Source of the DNA: Leucobacter sp. UCMA 4100
GTDB taxonomy: Bacteria; Actinomycetota; Actinomycetes; Actinomycetales; Microbacteriaceae
Assembly (NCBI RefSeq): GCF_027853335.1
Contig: NZ_JAFEUS010000002.1
Coordinates: 1,162,514 to 1,226,513, forward strand
Direction of reading: 5' to 3'
DNA length: 64,000 bases
A program made the translations under genes and the position numbers. Positions 33,542-42,568 of the stretch are shown here, piece after piece. The notes below the pieces were generated by a model. It was not told the DNA's origin. It did no database searches and saw only the letters and a list, made by a program, of their open reading frames with translations. How positions within the stretch are numbered: the stretch's first letter is position 1; each line of letters begins with the position of its first letter.

Positions 33542-35194
33542 ATGAACGGCACCCCACGCATTGGCGGCGACCTGGCACTCGAAGCCATCACCGCCCTCGG
33601 CGCGACAGCGGTCGTCGGCCTTCCCGGCCAACACGCCCTCGGCCTCTTTGACGCGCTGCGCCGCAGCTCTCTCACCTACCTCAGTTCACGGGTCGAGAAC
33701 AACGCCGGTTTCATGGCTGAGGGCCTCGCCCGATCGACCGGAACCGTCGCCCCGCTCCTGCTCTCAACGGGCCCAGGGGCGCTCACCTCGCTCGCGGCGC
33801 TCCAAGAGGCCAAGCTGTCGTCGACGCCGGTGCTCGCGATCGCCGCTCAGGTTCCGGTCGCAGGGCTTGGCGGTGGCCGCCATGGCTTTCTGCACGAGTT
33901 GCCTGAGCAGAGCGCGGCCTTCGCCCAGGTGGTCAAACACGTTCGAACGGTGCGCACGATCTCGCAGATCGTTCCCGCGATTCACGAGGCCTGGCAGATC
34001 GCAGAGTCGGCCCCTGCTGGCCCCGTTCTCGTCGAGATTCCGCAGGACATTCTGCTCGAATCGGCCGATGCGCTTCCCACTGTCGCCCATCTCACCTCTA
34101 CTCCTCAGACACCGGCGGTGCCCGCCGAGCTCGTTGCTGCCGCTGCGGCGACCCTGTCGAGCGCCGAGAGGCCCGTCATTTTTGCGGGTGGCGGGGTGAA
34201 AACCCCGGCCGCTCGCGAGGCACTGCGTGAACTCGCCGAGCGCCTTGGCGCACCCGTCGCGACCACGTTCGGGGGCAAAAGCGCTTTCGCTTGGGACCAC
34301 CCGCTGAGCTTACAGAGCTGGATCGAAGACCGTCACACCACCGATGCCCTCGAACAGGCCGACGTCTTACTCGCCGTCGGTACGGGCCTTGGCGAACTCT
34401 CAAGCAACTACTTCACGTTGCAACCGGGCGGATCATTCATACACATCGAGGCCGACCTCGGCAAAGTCACCTCAAACCACCCCGGTCTCGGCATTCATGC
34501 GGCTGCCGAAGACGCTCTGCCGGCGATCGTTGATCTCGTATCGGTTACTGACAGCGAGGCCAGGCAGGAGCGTGGCGCCCAGTGGGCTGGATCGGTGCGT
34601 GAGCGGGTTCAGCAGCGCATCGACTCGCAGCCCCTGGCCAAGGAGCGGCAACTGCTCGAGGGCTTGCGCGATGCCGTTGCGAGCGACGTCGACACGTTCT
34701 GGGACATGACGGTTCTTGCGTACTGGGCCTGGTCGGCCTGGGACCCTCGCGGGGGTCTCTTCGCCTCGGCCCAGGGCGCCGGAGGGCTCGGCTACGGGCT
34801 TCCCGCCGCGATGGGCGCAGCACTCGGCATTGAAGTATCGGCCGACACACGGCCGGTTCTCGCGGTTTCAGGCGACGGCGGTGCAATGTACAGCATTGCT
34901 GAGCTCGCGACGCTGGCTCAGCACCAGCTCGATGTCACCTGGCTCATCATCGACGACGGCGGCTACGGCATCTTGCGTGACTATATGGAGGCAGCGTTTG
35001 GCGCCTCCACCGCAACTGAACTGAGCCGCCCTAACTTCGTCGAACTCGTTCAGTCGTTCGGCATCGAGGCCGAAATCGTCGCAGTGGCTGACGCCCCGCA
35101 AGCGGTCGCCGAATCGCTCGCCGCAAAGGGCCCCCGGGTAATCGTCGTTGAGACGCACCTCGACCTCTTCGCGCCAACCCACCTCGATGCCTAA
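33542..35194 (+). CDS. ThDP-dependent decarboxylase/lyase (acetolactate-synthase-like)
   Basis: This 550-aa enzyme has the pyrimidine domain with the activating glutamate E52 in RVENNAGFMAEG, a central domain and the pyrophosphate domain with GDGGAMYS...DDGGYG (about 440-480), the GDG-N27-type motif with an Asp/Gly variant in place of the usual NN. The fold is that of acetolactate synthase, benzoylformate decarboxylase and related lyases. It is 3 bp after the dehydrogenase stop. I infer that it cleaves the 2-oxoacid made by that enzyme; no family member is matched closely enough to name the reaction. Confidence 0.85.
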   Translation: MNGTPRIGGDLALEAITALGATAVVGLPGQHALGLFDALRRSSLTYLSSRVENNAGFMAEGLARSTGTVAPLLLSTGPGALTSLAALQEAKLSSTPVLAIAAQVPVAGLGGGRHGFLHELPEQSAAFAQVVKHVRTVRTISQIVPAIHEAWQIAESAPAGPVLVEIPQDILLESADALPTVAHLTSTPQTPAVPAELVAAAAATLSSAERPVIFAGGGVKTPAAREALRELAERLGAPVATTFGGKSAFAWDHPLSLQSWIEDRHTTDALEQADVLLAVGTGLGELSSNYFTLQPGGSFIHIEADLGKVTSNHPGLGIHAAAEDALPAIVDLVSVTDSEARQERGAQWAGSVRERVQQRIDSQPLAKERQLLEGLRDAVASDVDTFWDMTVLAYWAWSAWDPRGGLFASAQGAGGLGYGLPAAMGAALGIEVSADTRPVLAVSGDGGAMYSIAELATLAQHQLDVTWLIIDDGGYGILRDYMEAAFGASTATELSRPNFVELVQSFGIEAEIVAVADAPQAVAESLAAKGPRVIVVETHLDLFAPTHLDA

Positions 35195-35240
35195 TTCACC
35201 CCTTCACAACACCCACCTCACAGGTTTAGGAGAACACCAC

Positions 35241-36056
35241 ATGCCAACGTTCATTGCTTCAGATGAGACCTCGATTTACTACGAAGATTTCGGAGAGGGA
35301 ACGCCGATCGTCTTTATTTGCTCTGGCAACGCGACCCACTCAATGTGGGAGGAGCAGGTCGCGGGGCTCGCTCCCAAGCACCGCACCATCACCTTCGATT
35401 GGCGTGGCACCGGCCTTTCTGGCCGACCTCGCTCGGGATACACCGCAGAACGCGCCGCCGAAGATCTTGCCGAGCTACTTGAGCAGGTGGTTGCCGCTCC
35501 CGCCGTACTGGTCGGGCATGGCATGGGCGGGCACCTCGCAATTCTTGTTGCGGCGAAGCACCCCGAGCTCGTGTCTGGCCTCGCCGTTGCAAGTTCAGGC
35601 CCCTGGTACGCCGGTGAACGCGACGGTCTCGTCGGCGGAATGTCGATGGAGTTCATCGAGGGCTCGGTCTCGGGAACCGGCCTCACCTACCCAGACGTCA
35701 TGGCGAAGATGACCGATACGTACCTCTTCAAGCACCCGGTGAGCGACATCGTGCGCACCGCGACAATCTTGCAGCAGCTCGAATGGCCCCTCTACGTGCT
35801 CGACGCATACGACATCAACATGCGCGATCTCGACCACCGCGCCTACCTTGGCGACATCACCCAACCAACCGTGATTCTGCACTCAAAGCACGACACGAAG
35901 CAGCGTTTCGAGGGTGCGTCGGTGCTCCAGGAGGCGATCCCGAACGCCGAACTCGTGGTCTTTGAAGACAGCGCCCACGCGATTCAGGCCGAAGAGATCG
36001 AACTGTTCAACGCCTCGCTCGAGCGCCTCGTCGACCGGGCAAACGCGGCGGCCTAG
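35241..36056 (+). CDS. Alpha/beta-hydrolase-fold protein lacking the nucleophile serine
   Basis: This 271-aa protein has the normal alpha/beta hydrolase plan with a cap region (about 125-195). D218 (SKHDTK) and H246 (DSAHAIQAE) are in the right places for the acid and base. The nucleophile elbow reads VGHGMGGH: residue 94, normally serine in G-H-S-M-G, is glycine (codon GGC, one base from AGC). It starts at ATG 35241 with AGGAG upstream and ends the operon. It may be a non-hydrolytic lyase/isomerase, a binding protein or an inactivated enzyme. Confidence 0.82.
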   Translation: MPTFIASDETSIYYEDFGEGTPIVFICSGNATHSMWEEQVAGLAPKHRTITFDWRGTGLSGRPRSGYTAERAAEDLAELLEQVVAAPAVLVGHGMGGHLAILVAAKHPELVSGLAVASSGPWYAGERDGLVGGMSMEFIEGSVSGTGLTYPDVMAKMTDTYLFKHPVSDIVRTATILQQLEWPLYVLDAYDINMRDLDHRAYLGDITQPTVILHSKHDTKQRFEGASVLQEAIPNAELVVFEDSAHAIQAEEIELFNASLERLVDRANAAA

Positions 36057-36140
36057 CCGCCTCCCCTTCATGGGGCCACTTTCGCACGCCGTGTGGTCAC
36101 TTTCACACACCACGTGGTCAAAAAGTGTCGAATTTCGCTC

Positions 36141-37379
36141 GCGGGTTCTAACGGTGGTTGCAACACCCGAGACAATACAAGGGTGGACACTGACATGAAG
36201 TTCTCAAGGAACATGCTTGCTGAGCATGTGAACACGATCTGGGATATGCGAGCTGCTGGCTTCACCGCACGAGAGATTGGTGAACGGGTAGACAAGAGCG
36301 AAGCCGCGATCTTGTCACATATTCATTCGCAGGGCGGGGTGAGACCCCGAAGAGTAGCCCGGGTGTCGTCGTTATCGTTCGAGGAGCGTATCGAGATTCA
36401 GGCGTTATGGACGGCAAAGGCTGGGATTCGTGAGATCGCGAGGAAGTTGGGGCGTGCCCCGTCAACAGTGAGTCGTGAGATTCGGCGGAACGCGTTCTTT
36501 TCTTCTGAACGGGCTCGTAGGCCGAGGTATCGGGCAACACAGGCACAATCGCAAACGTTTCAGCGCGCCCGCAGACCGAAACCGTCGAAGCTGGTAACGA
36601 ATCCGCGGTTACGGCGTTTTGTGGAGGCTGAACTATCGTTGAAGCGGTCACCGGAACAGGTTGTGGGCAGGCTACAGCGCGAGTTTCCGGATCAGCCGGA
36701 GATGCGAGTGTCACACGAAACGATCTATCAAGCGATCTATCTCCTTGCCAGGGGTGGGCTCAAACGCGAGCTTGAGGTTCGGGTTCGTACGGGGAGGAAG
36801 ATCCGACACAGTCACCGTTCTGGCCAGTCTAGGCAGGGCCGAATTGCTGGGATGGTGAACATTGTTGACCGTCCCGCAGAAGCACTTGATCGGGCTGTTC
36901 CTGGGCATTGGGAAGGTGACTTAATTATCGGGAAAGATGGCAAGAGCGCTATCGGGACGGTCGTTGAACGCCACTCGAACTATCTATTCCTTGTTTGGTT
37001 AGACCCCTCGTTACCGCGGGTAGAAGCAGTCACTGAGGGGCTTATCGCGAAGATGAAAGAGTTACCTGATGTGCTTCGTCGGACTCTCACCTGGGACCAG
37101 GGCAAAGAGATGAGTAAGCATCAAGAAGTCGCTATGGGAGCTGATATTGATGTGTTCTTTTGCGACCCGCACTCGCCCTGGCAGCGGCCGACGAATGAGA
37201 ACACGAATGGGTTACTGCGGGAGTATTTCCCCAAGGGCACTGATCTGAGTGTGTTCAGTCAGGCAGATCTCGATTATGTTGAGTGGGAGATGAACGACCG
37301 GCCCCGGAAACGGTTAGCGTTCGCGAAGCCGGCCGAGGTCATCGAAGAGATACTGTTGCGCTGACCGCTAGAAACCGCC
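36141..37379 (+). mobile_element. IS30-family insertion sequence, about 1.24 kb
   Basis: The ends are imperfect inverted repeats: GGGTTCTAACGGT...GCAACA on the left and, read inward, GGTTTCTAGCGGT...GCAACA on the right. CTC(G) flanks both sides (36138-36141 and 37380-37383), which is the likely short target duplication. Exact ends are uncertain by 1-2 bp. It carries one intact transposase and looks recent. Confidence 0.85.
36195..37364 (+). CDS. IS30-family transposase
   Basis: This 389-aa transposase has two N-terminal helix-turn-helix regions (about 1-45 and 62-95; the second reads REIARKLGRAPSTVSREIRR). The DDE core is complete: D in GHWEGDLIIG, D in LTWDQGKEM, and E in NENTNGLLREYFPKG, the IS30 hallmark. 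I start it at ATG 36195, inside the IS; the open frame runs to 36093 outside it. The protein is full length and intact, so the element may be active. Its base composition is less G/C-rich than its neighbours. Confidence 0.93.
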   Translation: MKFSRNMLAEHVNTIWDMRAAGFTAREIGERVDKSEAAILSHIHSQGGVRPRRVARVSSLSFEERIEIQALWTAKAGIREIARKLGRAPSTVSREIRRNAFFSSERARRPRYRATQAQSQTFQRARRPKPSKLVTNPRLRRFVEAELSLKRSPEQVVGRLQREFPDQPEMRVSHETIYQAIYLLARGGLKRELEVRVRTGRKIRHSHRSGQSRQGRIAGMVNIVDRPAEALDRAVPGHWEGDLIIGKDGKSAIGTVVERHSNYLFLVWLDPSLPRVEAVTEGLIAKMKELPDVLRRTLTWDQGKEMSKHQEVAMGADIDVFFCDPHSPWQRPTNENTNGLLREYFPKGTDLSVFSQADLDYVEWEMNDRPRKRLAFAKPAEVIEEILLR

Positions 37380-37448
37380 CTCGATTTTCGACACTTTTTG
37401 ACCACACGATGGGGGCGCGGGCGGCGCGGGGCACGCGCCCCCGACCCG

Positions 37449-38516
37449 TCAGCGCGAAGCGCGCGACGCCGCGCCCGGGCGCTGCAAGAAGCCCGAAGCC
37501 ATCGCGAGGGCCGAGCCGACCGCGGTGTCGACGAGGCGTTCGGTCGCGGTCGTGAGGTGGTCGGTGCTGCCCATGGCGGCGCCTGCGATGAGCAGCACGA
37601 GGGGCGTAATGAACACGAGCGCGACGCCGTAGTTGCGCACCACGACGAGTTCGATGACAAACTGCAGGCCAGCGAGCAGCAGCACGAACGCCCAAGGGTG
37701 CGCACCGAGCGGGGCGATCACGAGGTAGAGCAGGGCCCCGACGAGGGTTCCGAAGGTGCGGTGCATGCCGCGCGAGAGGGCGTGCGTCGGAACCGTACTC
37801 AGGCCGATCACGGCGATGCCCGCGGCGACGGTCCAGTAGGCGCGGCCGGGGTCGATCCACAGCATGCTCACGACCATGCCGGCGGCCGAGACCACGGCGA
37901 CGCGGGCGATGAGCCAGCCCTCGCCGTCGCCGAGCCACGGGCCGGGCAACAGTTCGCGCAGGGTGCGGGCGGGGCGGGTGCGCTGGCTCGGAAGCAAGAG
38001 CGGCAGCAGCGCGAGCAGGTAGGCGAAGGCGAGGCCAGAGGCGAGGGCCGTGAGGAACACGAGCGGATCGATGCGCCGAGCCCCGTCGTACTCGGCCGTG
38101 ATCATGCTCGCAAGCCCGTACATGAGCACGAAGAACACGGGGCCGGGCGGGCCGATGCGGAAGCCGAAGGCGAAGGCGCTGCCGGCGATCGCGACGAAGA
38201 CCATGACCGTTGCGCTGATCCACGGCCAGGGGGCGAGCCAGGTGCCGATCGCGGCGCAGGCGAGCAGGGCCGCGGCCATGACGGGTAGTACTTTGGCGCG
38301 CTCCTTGGCCTGGGCCCCCGCGAAGAAGAGGGCGAGAAACGCTCCCGTGCCGGCCTGCAGCCCGAGGTCGGGGCGGCCAGCGAAGGTCATGACGGCGAGA
38401 GGAACACCCATCGAGAGGGCTGCGCGCGTTGCGATCCACCGTCTTGGCCCCTTCTGGGGGTTCAGGGTGAACAGGCTGCGCAGGGCGCTCTTGAGTTCGC
38501 TTCTCGCGTTGTGCAT
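37449..38516 (-). CDS. FUSC-family membrane protein
   Basis: This 355-aa protein has a short basic start and about ten hydrophobic helices in two similar blocks of five. RAALSMGVPLAVMTFAG (about 30-46) starts the first block and RVAVVSAAGMVVSMLWIDPGRAYWTVAAG the second. The block containing D-P-x-R-A-Y-W is typical of the FUSC (fusaric acid resistance / aromatic acid exporter) superfamily. It is next to the IS element and seems to be a single gene. Export of aromatic acids or similar compounds is a family-level guess. Confidence 0.82.
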   Translation of the reverse strand: MHNARSELKSALRSLFTLNPQKGPRRWIATRAALSMGVPLAVMTFAGRPDLGLQAGTGAFLALFFAGAQAKERAKVLPVMAAALLACAAIGTWLAPWPWISATVMVFVAIAGSAFAFGFRIGPPGPVFFVLMYGLASMITAEYDGARRIDPLVFLTALASGLAFAYLLALLPLLLPSQRTRPARTLRELLPGPWLGDGEGWLIARVAVVSAAGMVVSMLWIDPGRAYWTVAAGIAVIGLSTVPTHALSRGMHRTFGTLVGALLYLVIAPLGAHPWAFVLLLAGLQFVIELVVVRNYGVALVFITPLVLLIAGAAMGSTDHLTTATERLVDTAVGSALAMASGFLQRPGAASRASR

Positions 38517-38727
38517 TGGGGGTTGGGCCGCCTCTCGTCGGGTCGCTCGGGCGGCGAATCGTCAGAGAGCAACGGCAACGTTGGGCCGATTCACACGCCT
38601 GGGCGTGGGGTGAGTCGTGAACGGCATTCGCTAAGCATCGTTACTCGCCAGAGCGATGAGCGGGCATGCCTCACGTGCTTAGTGTACTCTCCCGAGTTCG
38701 TGTGAGCGCTGTGACCGGGGCAAGCGC

Positions 38728-39420
38728 CTAGGTGGTGAGGCCCTCGAGCCGGTAGCCCATGCCGGGTTCGGTGATGAGGTGCACCGGGTTTGCCGGGTCG
38801 GTCTCGAGCTTGCTGCGTAGCTGCGAGACGTAGAGGCGCAGATAGCCCGTGTCTTCGGCGTGCTCGGTTCCCCAGATGCTCGTGAGAATCGTCTGGCGCG
38901 TGACGAGCTTGCCCGCGTTGCGAATGAGGATCTCAATGAACTGCCACTCGGTGGGCGTGAGCCGTATCTGGCGGGTCGCTTCGGGGGTTTCGCGCGTGAC
39001 GCTGTGGGCGGCGAGGTCGATCGTGACCGGGCCGAGGCGCACCACGGGCAACGCCTCCTCCTGCGGAACCCGCCGGGTCAGGGCCCTGATGCGCGCGAGC
39101 AGCTCTTCGACCGCGAAGGGTTTCGTGATGTAGTCGTCGGCACCGGCATCGAGCGCTTCGACCTTGTCGGCGGCTCCGGCCCTGCCCGACACCACGAGAA
39201 TGGGGGCCTGCGACCAGCCGCGCACGCCGTGAATGACGTCGAGGCCGTCGAGGCCCGGCATTCCGAGGTCGATGAGGTGGAGGTCTGGGCGCTCGTCGAT
39301 CGCGAGCGAGATGGCCTCAGCCCCGTCGGTCGCGGTCACGACCGAGTAGCCCTTTGCCGTGAGGGTGATACGAAGGGCTCGCAGGATTTGCGCGTCGTCG
39401 TCGGCGATGAGAATTTTCAT
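38728..39420 (-). CDS. kdpE: KdpE response regulator
   Basis: This 230-aa OmpR-type regulator has a receiver domain (1-120, with D51 as phospho-acceptor in HLIDLGMPG and K in ITKPFAVEE) and a winged-helix DNA-binding domain (about 130-228, RLTPTEWQFIEILIRNAGKLV). It is the output of the KdpD sensor and activates the kdp operon at low potassium. Its ATG overlaps the KdpD stop as ATGA. It is the last gene of kdpFABCDE. Confidence 0.95.
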   Translation of the reverse strand: MKILIADDDAQILRALRITLTAKGYSVVTATDGAEAISLAIDERPDLHLIDLGMPGLDGLDVIHGVRGWSQAPILVVSGRAGAADKVEALDAGADDYITKPFAVEELLARIRALTRRVPQEEALPVVRLGPVTIDLAAHSVTRETPEATRQIRLTPTEWQFIEILIRNAGKLVTRQTILTSIWGTEHAEDTGYLRLYVSQLRSKLETDPANPVHLITEPGMGYRLEGLTT

Positions 39421-41930
39421 GCGTGCCTTTCGGCCTCGGCTGGCGGTGCGATGGGGAGCGAGACGACCATGGTGAGGCCGCCGCCAGGGGTGTCTTCGGG
39501 TTCGAGGGTGCCTTGCATTGCCTCGATGAAGCCGCGCGAAAGCGCGAGCCCGAGGCCAAGGCCGGTCGTGTTGTCGGTGTCACCGAGTCGTTGAAACGGA
39601 ACGAAGATGTCTTGCTGTCGGCTCTGCTCAATGCCGGGGCCGTGGTCGATCACGCGAATCTCGAGCTTCTCGCCAAAGGTGCTCGTGCTCACATGCACCG
39701 GCTGGCCCTCGGGGCTGAAGCGGTGAGCGTTCGCCAAGAGGTTCACGAGCACCCTTTGCAGCAGTGTCGGGTCGCTGTAGGCCGCGGCCTCGCCGTGCTG
39801 CAACCCGAGGGTCACGTCGGTGGGGCTCAACTCGAGCTCGTCGAGCGCGGGAGCGATGGTCTCGGCGGGGTCAACGGGCCGGCTCCTCGTTGAGAGCATG
39901 CCCGCCTCGAGCCGGCTCACGTCGAGCAGGTCGGTGAGCAGTGCGGCGAGCGCCATGAGGCTCTCGTGCGCGGTATCGAGCAACTCTGCGGTGTCACGCT
40001 CGTCGAGCGCCGAACCGGCCATCTTGATGCCTCCAATCGCCGTGGTCGCGGCGGCGAGCGGCCTGCGCAGGTCATGGCTGAGCGCCGAGAGGAGCGCGCC
40101 GCGCACCCGATCTGAAGCCGCGAGCGGCTCGATTTGCCGTGCCGTCTGCTCGAGGTGTTGGTGCTCAAGCGCCGCTCGAAGCTGCTCGATGATGACGGCG
40201 AGCAGCCGCTGCTCTGAGGCTTCGAGGTCGGGCCCCACGAGTTCGAGCGTCGTCGCCTCGTTCACCCGCATGACCGTGGGTGCCGCAGCACCAGCGCCCA
40301 CGCCCACGCCCACGCCCGCCTCCGCGACCACGGAGCCGTCGGTGACGAGCCGCACCGACTCGAGGTGAAACGCCTCGCGGGTGTGCTCAACGAGCGCCGT
40401 GACGGCGCTTTCGCCGCGCAGCACGGTTCCAGAAACGGTCTGCATGAGCTCTGACTCGGCCGCGGCCCGCCTCGCGGCCCTCGTGTAGCGGGCCGCCCGG
40501 TCGACGATGACGCTCACGAGGCTCGCGATGATCACGTAGAGGCACAGCACGACGAGGTGGCTTGGCTGGTGAATGTGCACCGTGTAGAGCGGCGCCATGA
40601 AGAAGAAGTCAAGGGTGAAAGCCGAGAGCACCGCGGCAAAGAGCGCGGGCCAGATGCCGCCGACGAGCGCCGCGACCACCACGAGCAGCTGGTAGCTCAG
40701 CACCTCGGTCGTGATCGTCGACTCGCCCTGCAGCAGCATCAGGGCGCCCGTGATGAGCGGCCCGCCGATGAGCGCCACGAGGAGCCCGAGCAGGCGGCGC
40801 TTGCCCGTGAGCGATCCCTTGAGCGGCGGCAGCCTGAGGCCGCGACCGGCCGAGGCGTGGTTGACCATGTGCACGTCGATGTCGCCCGACTCCCGCACGA
40901 CCGTCGCGCCGATGCCGGGGCCCGAGAACATCGCGGCGAGCCTGCCGCGTCGGCTCGCTCCGAGCACGAGCTGGGTCGCGTTGACCGAGCGGGCAAACTG
41001 CACGAGCGCCGCGGGAATGTCGTCGCCTACCACCTGGTGATAGGTTCCGTTGAGCTTTTCAACGAGGGCACGCTGCTCGGTGAGCCGGGCGGGGTTCGTC
41101 GCCCGCAGCCCGTCCTGCGTCGAGACGTGCACCGCGAGCAGCTCGCCGCCCGCCGAACGAGCGGCGATGCGGGCCCCGCGGCGCAAGAGCGTCTCGCCCT
41201 CTGCCCCTCCCGTGAGCGCGACGACGACCCGCTCGCGCGCCTCCCACGTGCTGTCGATGCCGTGGTGCTCGCGGTAGCCGTTGAGCGCCTGGTCGACCTC
41301 GTCGGCGAGCCAGATGAGCGCGAGCTCGCGCAGCGCGGTGAGGTTACCGAGCCGAAAGTAGTTGGCGAGCGCGGCGTCGATCCGCTCGGCTGGGTACACG
41401 AATCCGGCGCCGAGCCGGTCGCGCAATGCCTGCGGCGCGATATCAACGACCTCGATCTGGGCGGCGCCCCGCAAGAAACTGTCGGGAACCGTCTCGCGCT
41501 GCGCCACCCCGGTGATCTGCTCGACGACATCGTTGAGTGACTCGATGTGCTGAATGTTGAGGGTCGACACGACGTCGATGCCAGCGCCAAGCAGCTCGTC
41601 AACGTCTTGCCAGCGCTTCTCGTTGCGCGAGCCCGGCGCGTTCGTGTGCGCGAGCTCGTCGACGAGCACGATCGCCGGGCGGCGTTCAAGCACCGCTTCG
41701 AGGTGCATCTCGTGCAGTTGCATGCCGCGATGCTCGCTCACGAGGCTCGGAACCGCGGGCAGGCCCTCGACGAGCGCTGCAGTCGCGGCCCTGCCGTGCG
41801 TCTCGACGACGCCGATCACGACGTCGGTTCCCTCTGCCACGAGGCGATGCCCGAGCTCTAACATCGCGAAGGTTTTGCCCACGCCAGGAGCCGCCCCAAG
41901 CAACACGCTGAGCCGCCCGCGCCCTGTCAT
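39417..41930 (-). CDS. kdpD: KdpD osmosensitive potassium sensor histidine kinase
   Basis: This 837-aa sensor begins with the KdpD ATP-binding domain (GAAPGVGKTFAML, 12-24) and a Usp-like domain (about 225-360). Four close membrane helices follow (about 380-470), then a GAF-like region, a HisKA box (LLSALSHDLRRPLAAA) and an ATPase domain (VNLLANAHRFSPEGQ). It senses potassium and ionic conditions, phosphorylating KdpE. A (GTGGGC)n stretch encodes GVGVGVGAG in the GAF-like region (about 40296-40320). It starts 2 bp after the KdpC stop. Confidence 0.95.
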   Translation of the reverse strand: MTGRGRLSVLLGAAPGVGKTFAMLELGHRLVAEGTDVVIGVVETHGRAATAALVEGLPAVPSLVSEHRGMQLHEMHLEAVLERRPAIVLVDELAHTNAPGSRNEKRWQDVDELLGAGIDVVSTLNIQHIESLNDVVEQITGVAQRETVPDSFLRGAAQIEVVDIAPQALRDRLGAGFVYPAERIDAALANYFRLGNLTALRELALIWLADEVDQALNGYREHHGIDSTWEARERVVVALTGGAEGETLLRRGARIAARSAGGELLAVHVSTQDGLRATNPARLTEQRALVEKLNGTYHQVVGDDIPAALVQFARSVNATQLVLGASRRGRLAAMFSGPGIGATVVRESGDIDVHMVNHASAGRGLRLPPLKGSLTGKRRLLGLLVALIGGPLITGALMLLQGESTITTEVLSYQLLVVVAALVGGIWPALFAAVLSAFTLDFFFMAPLYTVHIHQPSHLVVLCLYVIIASLVSVIVDRAARYTRAARRAAAESELMQTVSGTVLRGESAVTALVEHTREAFHLESVRLVTDGSVVAEAGVGVGVGAGAAAPTVMRVNEATTLELVGPDLEASEQRLLAVIIEQLRAALEHQHLEQTARQIEPLAASDRVRGALLSALSHDLRRPLAAATTAIGGIKMAGSALDERDTAELLDTAHESLMALAALLTDLLDVSRLEAGMLSTRSRPVDPAETIAPALDELELSPTDVTLGLQHGEAAAYSDPTLLQRVLVNLLANAHRFSPEGQPVHVSTSTFGEKLEIRVIDHGPGIEQSRQQDIFVPFQRLGDTDNTTGLGLGLALSRGFIEAMQGTLEPEDTPGGGLTMVVSLPIAPPAEAERHA

Positions 41931-41932
41931 GG

Positions 41933-42547
41933 CTACTCCCTTCGATCGTCTAACGCAATATTCAGTGTAAGAACATTGACTGTTGGTTCTCCCAAGTATC
42001 CGAGAAAGCGGCCGTGAGTGTTCTCAGCGACGAGTTCGCGAACGACGTCAGCGGGCAGATTTCTGGCGGCGGCAACGCGTTCAACCTGCAGTTCGGCATA
42101 CGCTTCGCTGATATGCGGATCAAGGCCAGACGCCGAGGCCGTCACCGCATCTGCCGGCACCTCGTCAGGGGCGACGCCCTCACGAGCCGCGATGCGTGCC
42201 TGCCGATCGGCAATCGCCGCGACGAGCTCATCATTCTCGGGCCCGAGGTTCGAGCCCGACGAGGCGGCGGCATCGTATCCCGAGCCAGCGGCCGAGGGGC
42301 GCGGCTGGAAGTACCAGGCGAGCGGATCGCCCGTAGCGTCTGAGAACGATTGACCGATGAGTGCCGAGCCGACGACCTCACCCGAGGCGGTGCTGCGCAG
42401 CGATCCGCCAGCTTGCTCGCCGAGGGCGACCTGCCCGACAAGGGTGATGGCTCCCGTATAGCCGATGCCGAGTAGGACGGTAAACAACGCCATAGCTCGA
42501 ACGGCCGCCCAAACGGTGCGGCCCTGGCCGCGCATGATGGTGTTCAT
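41933..42547 (-). CDS. kdpC: KdpC potassium-ATPase subunit C
   Basis: This 204-aa subunit has one N-terminal membrane helix (about 12-40) and the soluble part with the conserved WYFQPRPSAAG...SSGSNLGPENDEL and ASASGLDPHISEAYAELQVERVA blocks. It stabilises the KdpFABC complex and assists ATP binding. It is 21 bp downstream of kdpB and 2 bp before kdpD. The length is usual. Confidence 0.95.
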   Translation of the reverse strand: MNTIMRGQGRTVWAAVRAMALFTVLLGIGYTGAITLVGQVALGEQAGGSLRSTASGEVVGSALIGQSFSDATGDPLAWYFQPRPSAAGSGYDAAASSGSNLGPENDELVAAIADRQARIAAREGVAPDEVPADAVTASASGLDPHISEAYAELQVERVAAARNLPADVVRELVAENTHGRFLGYLGEPTVNVLTLNIALDDRRE

Positions 42548-42568
42548 GGGGTTCTTCTTTCGTGTCGA

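Larger units (their letters stand above)
36112..37407. repeat. Palindromic repeat, family 2, copy split by an IS30 element
   Basis: The left arm (about 36113-36131, GTGGTCAAAAAGTGTCGAA) and the loop bases TTTCGCTCG precede the IS. The right arm (37387-37407) follows it. Joining the flanks recreates the intact copy at 28883-28936 in reverse orientation. The IS therefore entered the loop of this palindrome. Confidence 0.85.

Noticed and set aside
37339-38439. A 366-codon minus-strand frame overlapping FUSC
   Set aside because: The frame one base away gives a clear FUSC membrane protein; this one is Arg/Pro-rich and has no motif.
38517-38727. Possible gene or RNA between FUSC and kdpE
   Set aside because: Only short frames without start signals are present and no stable conserved structure is evident.
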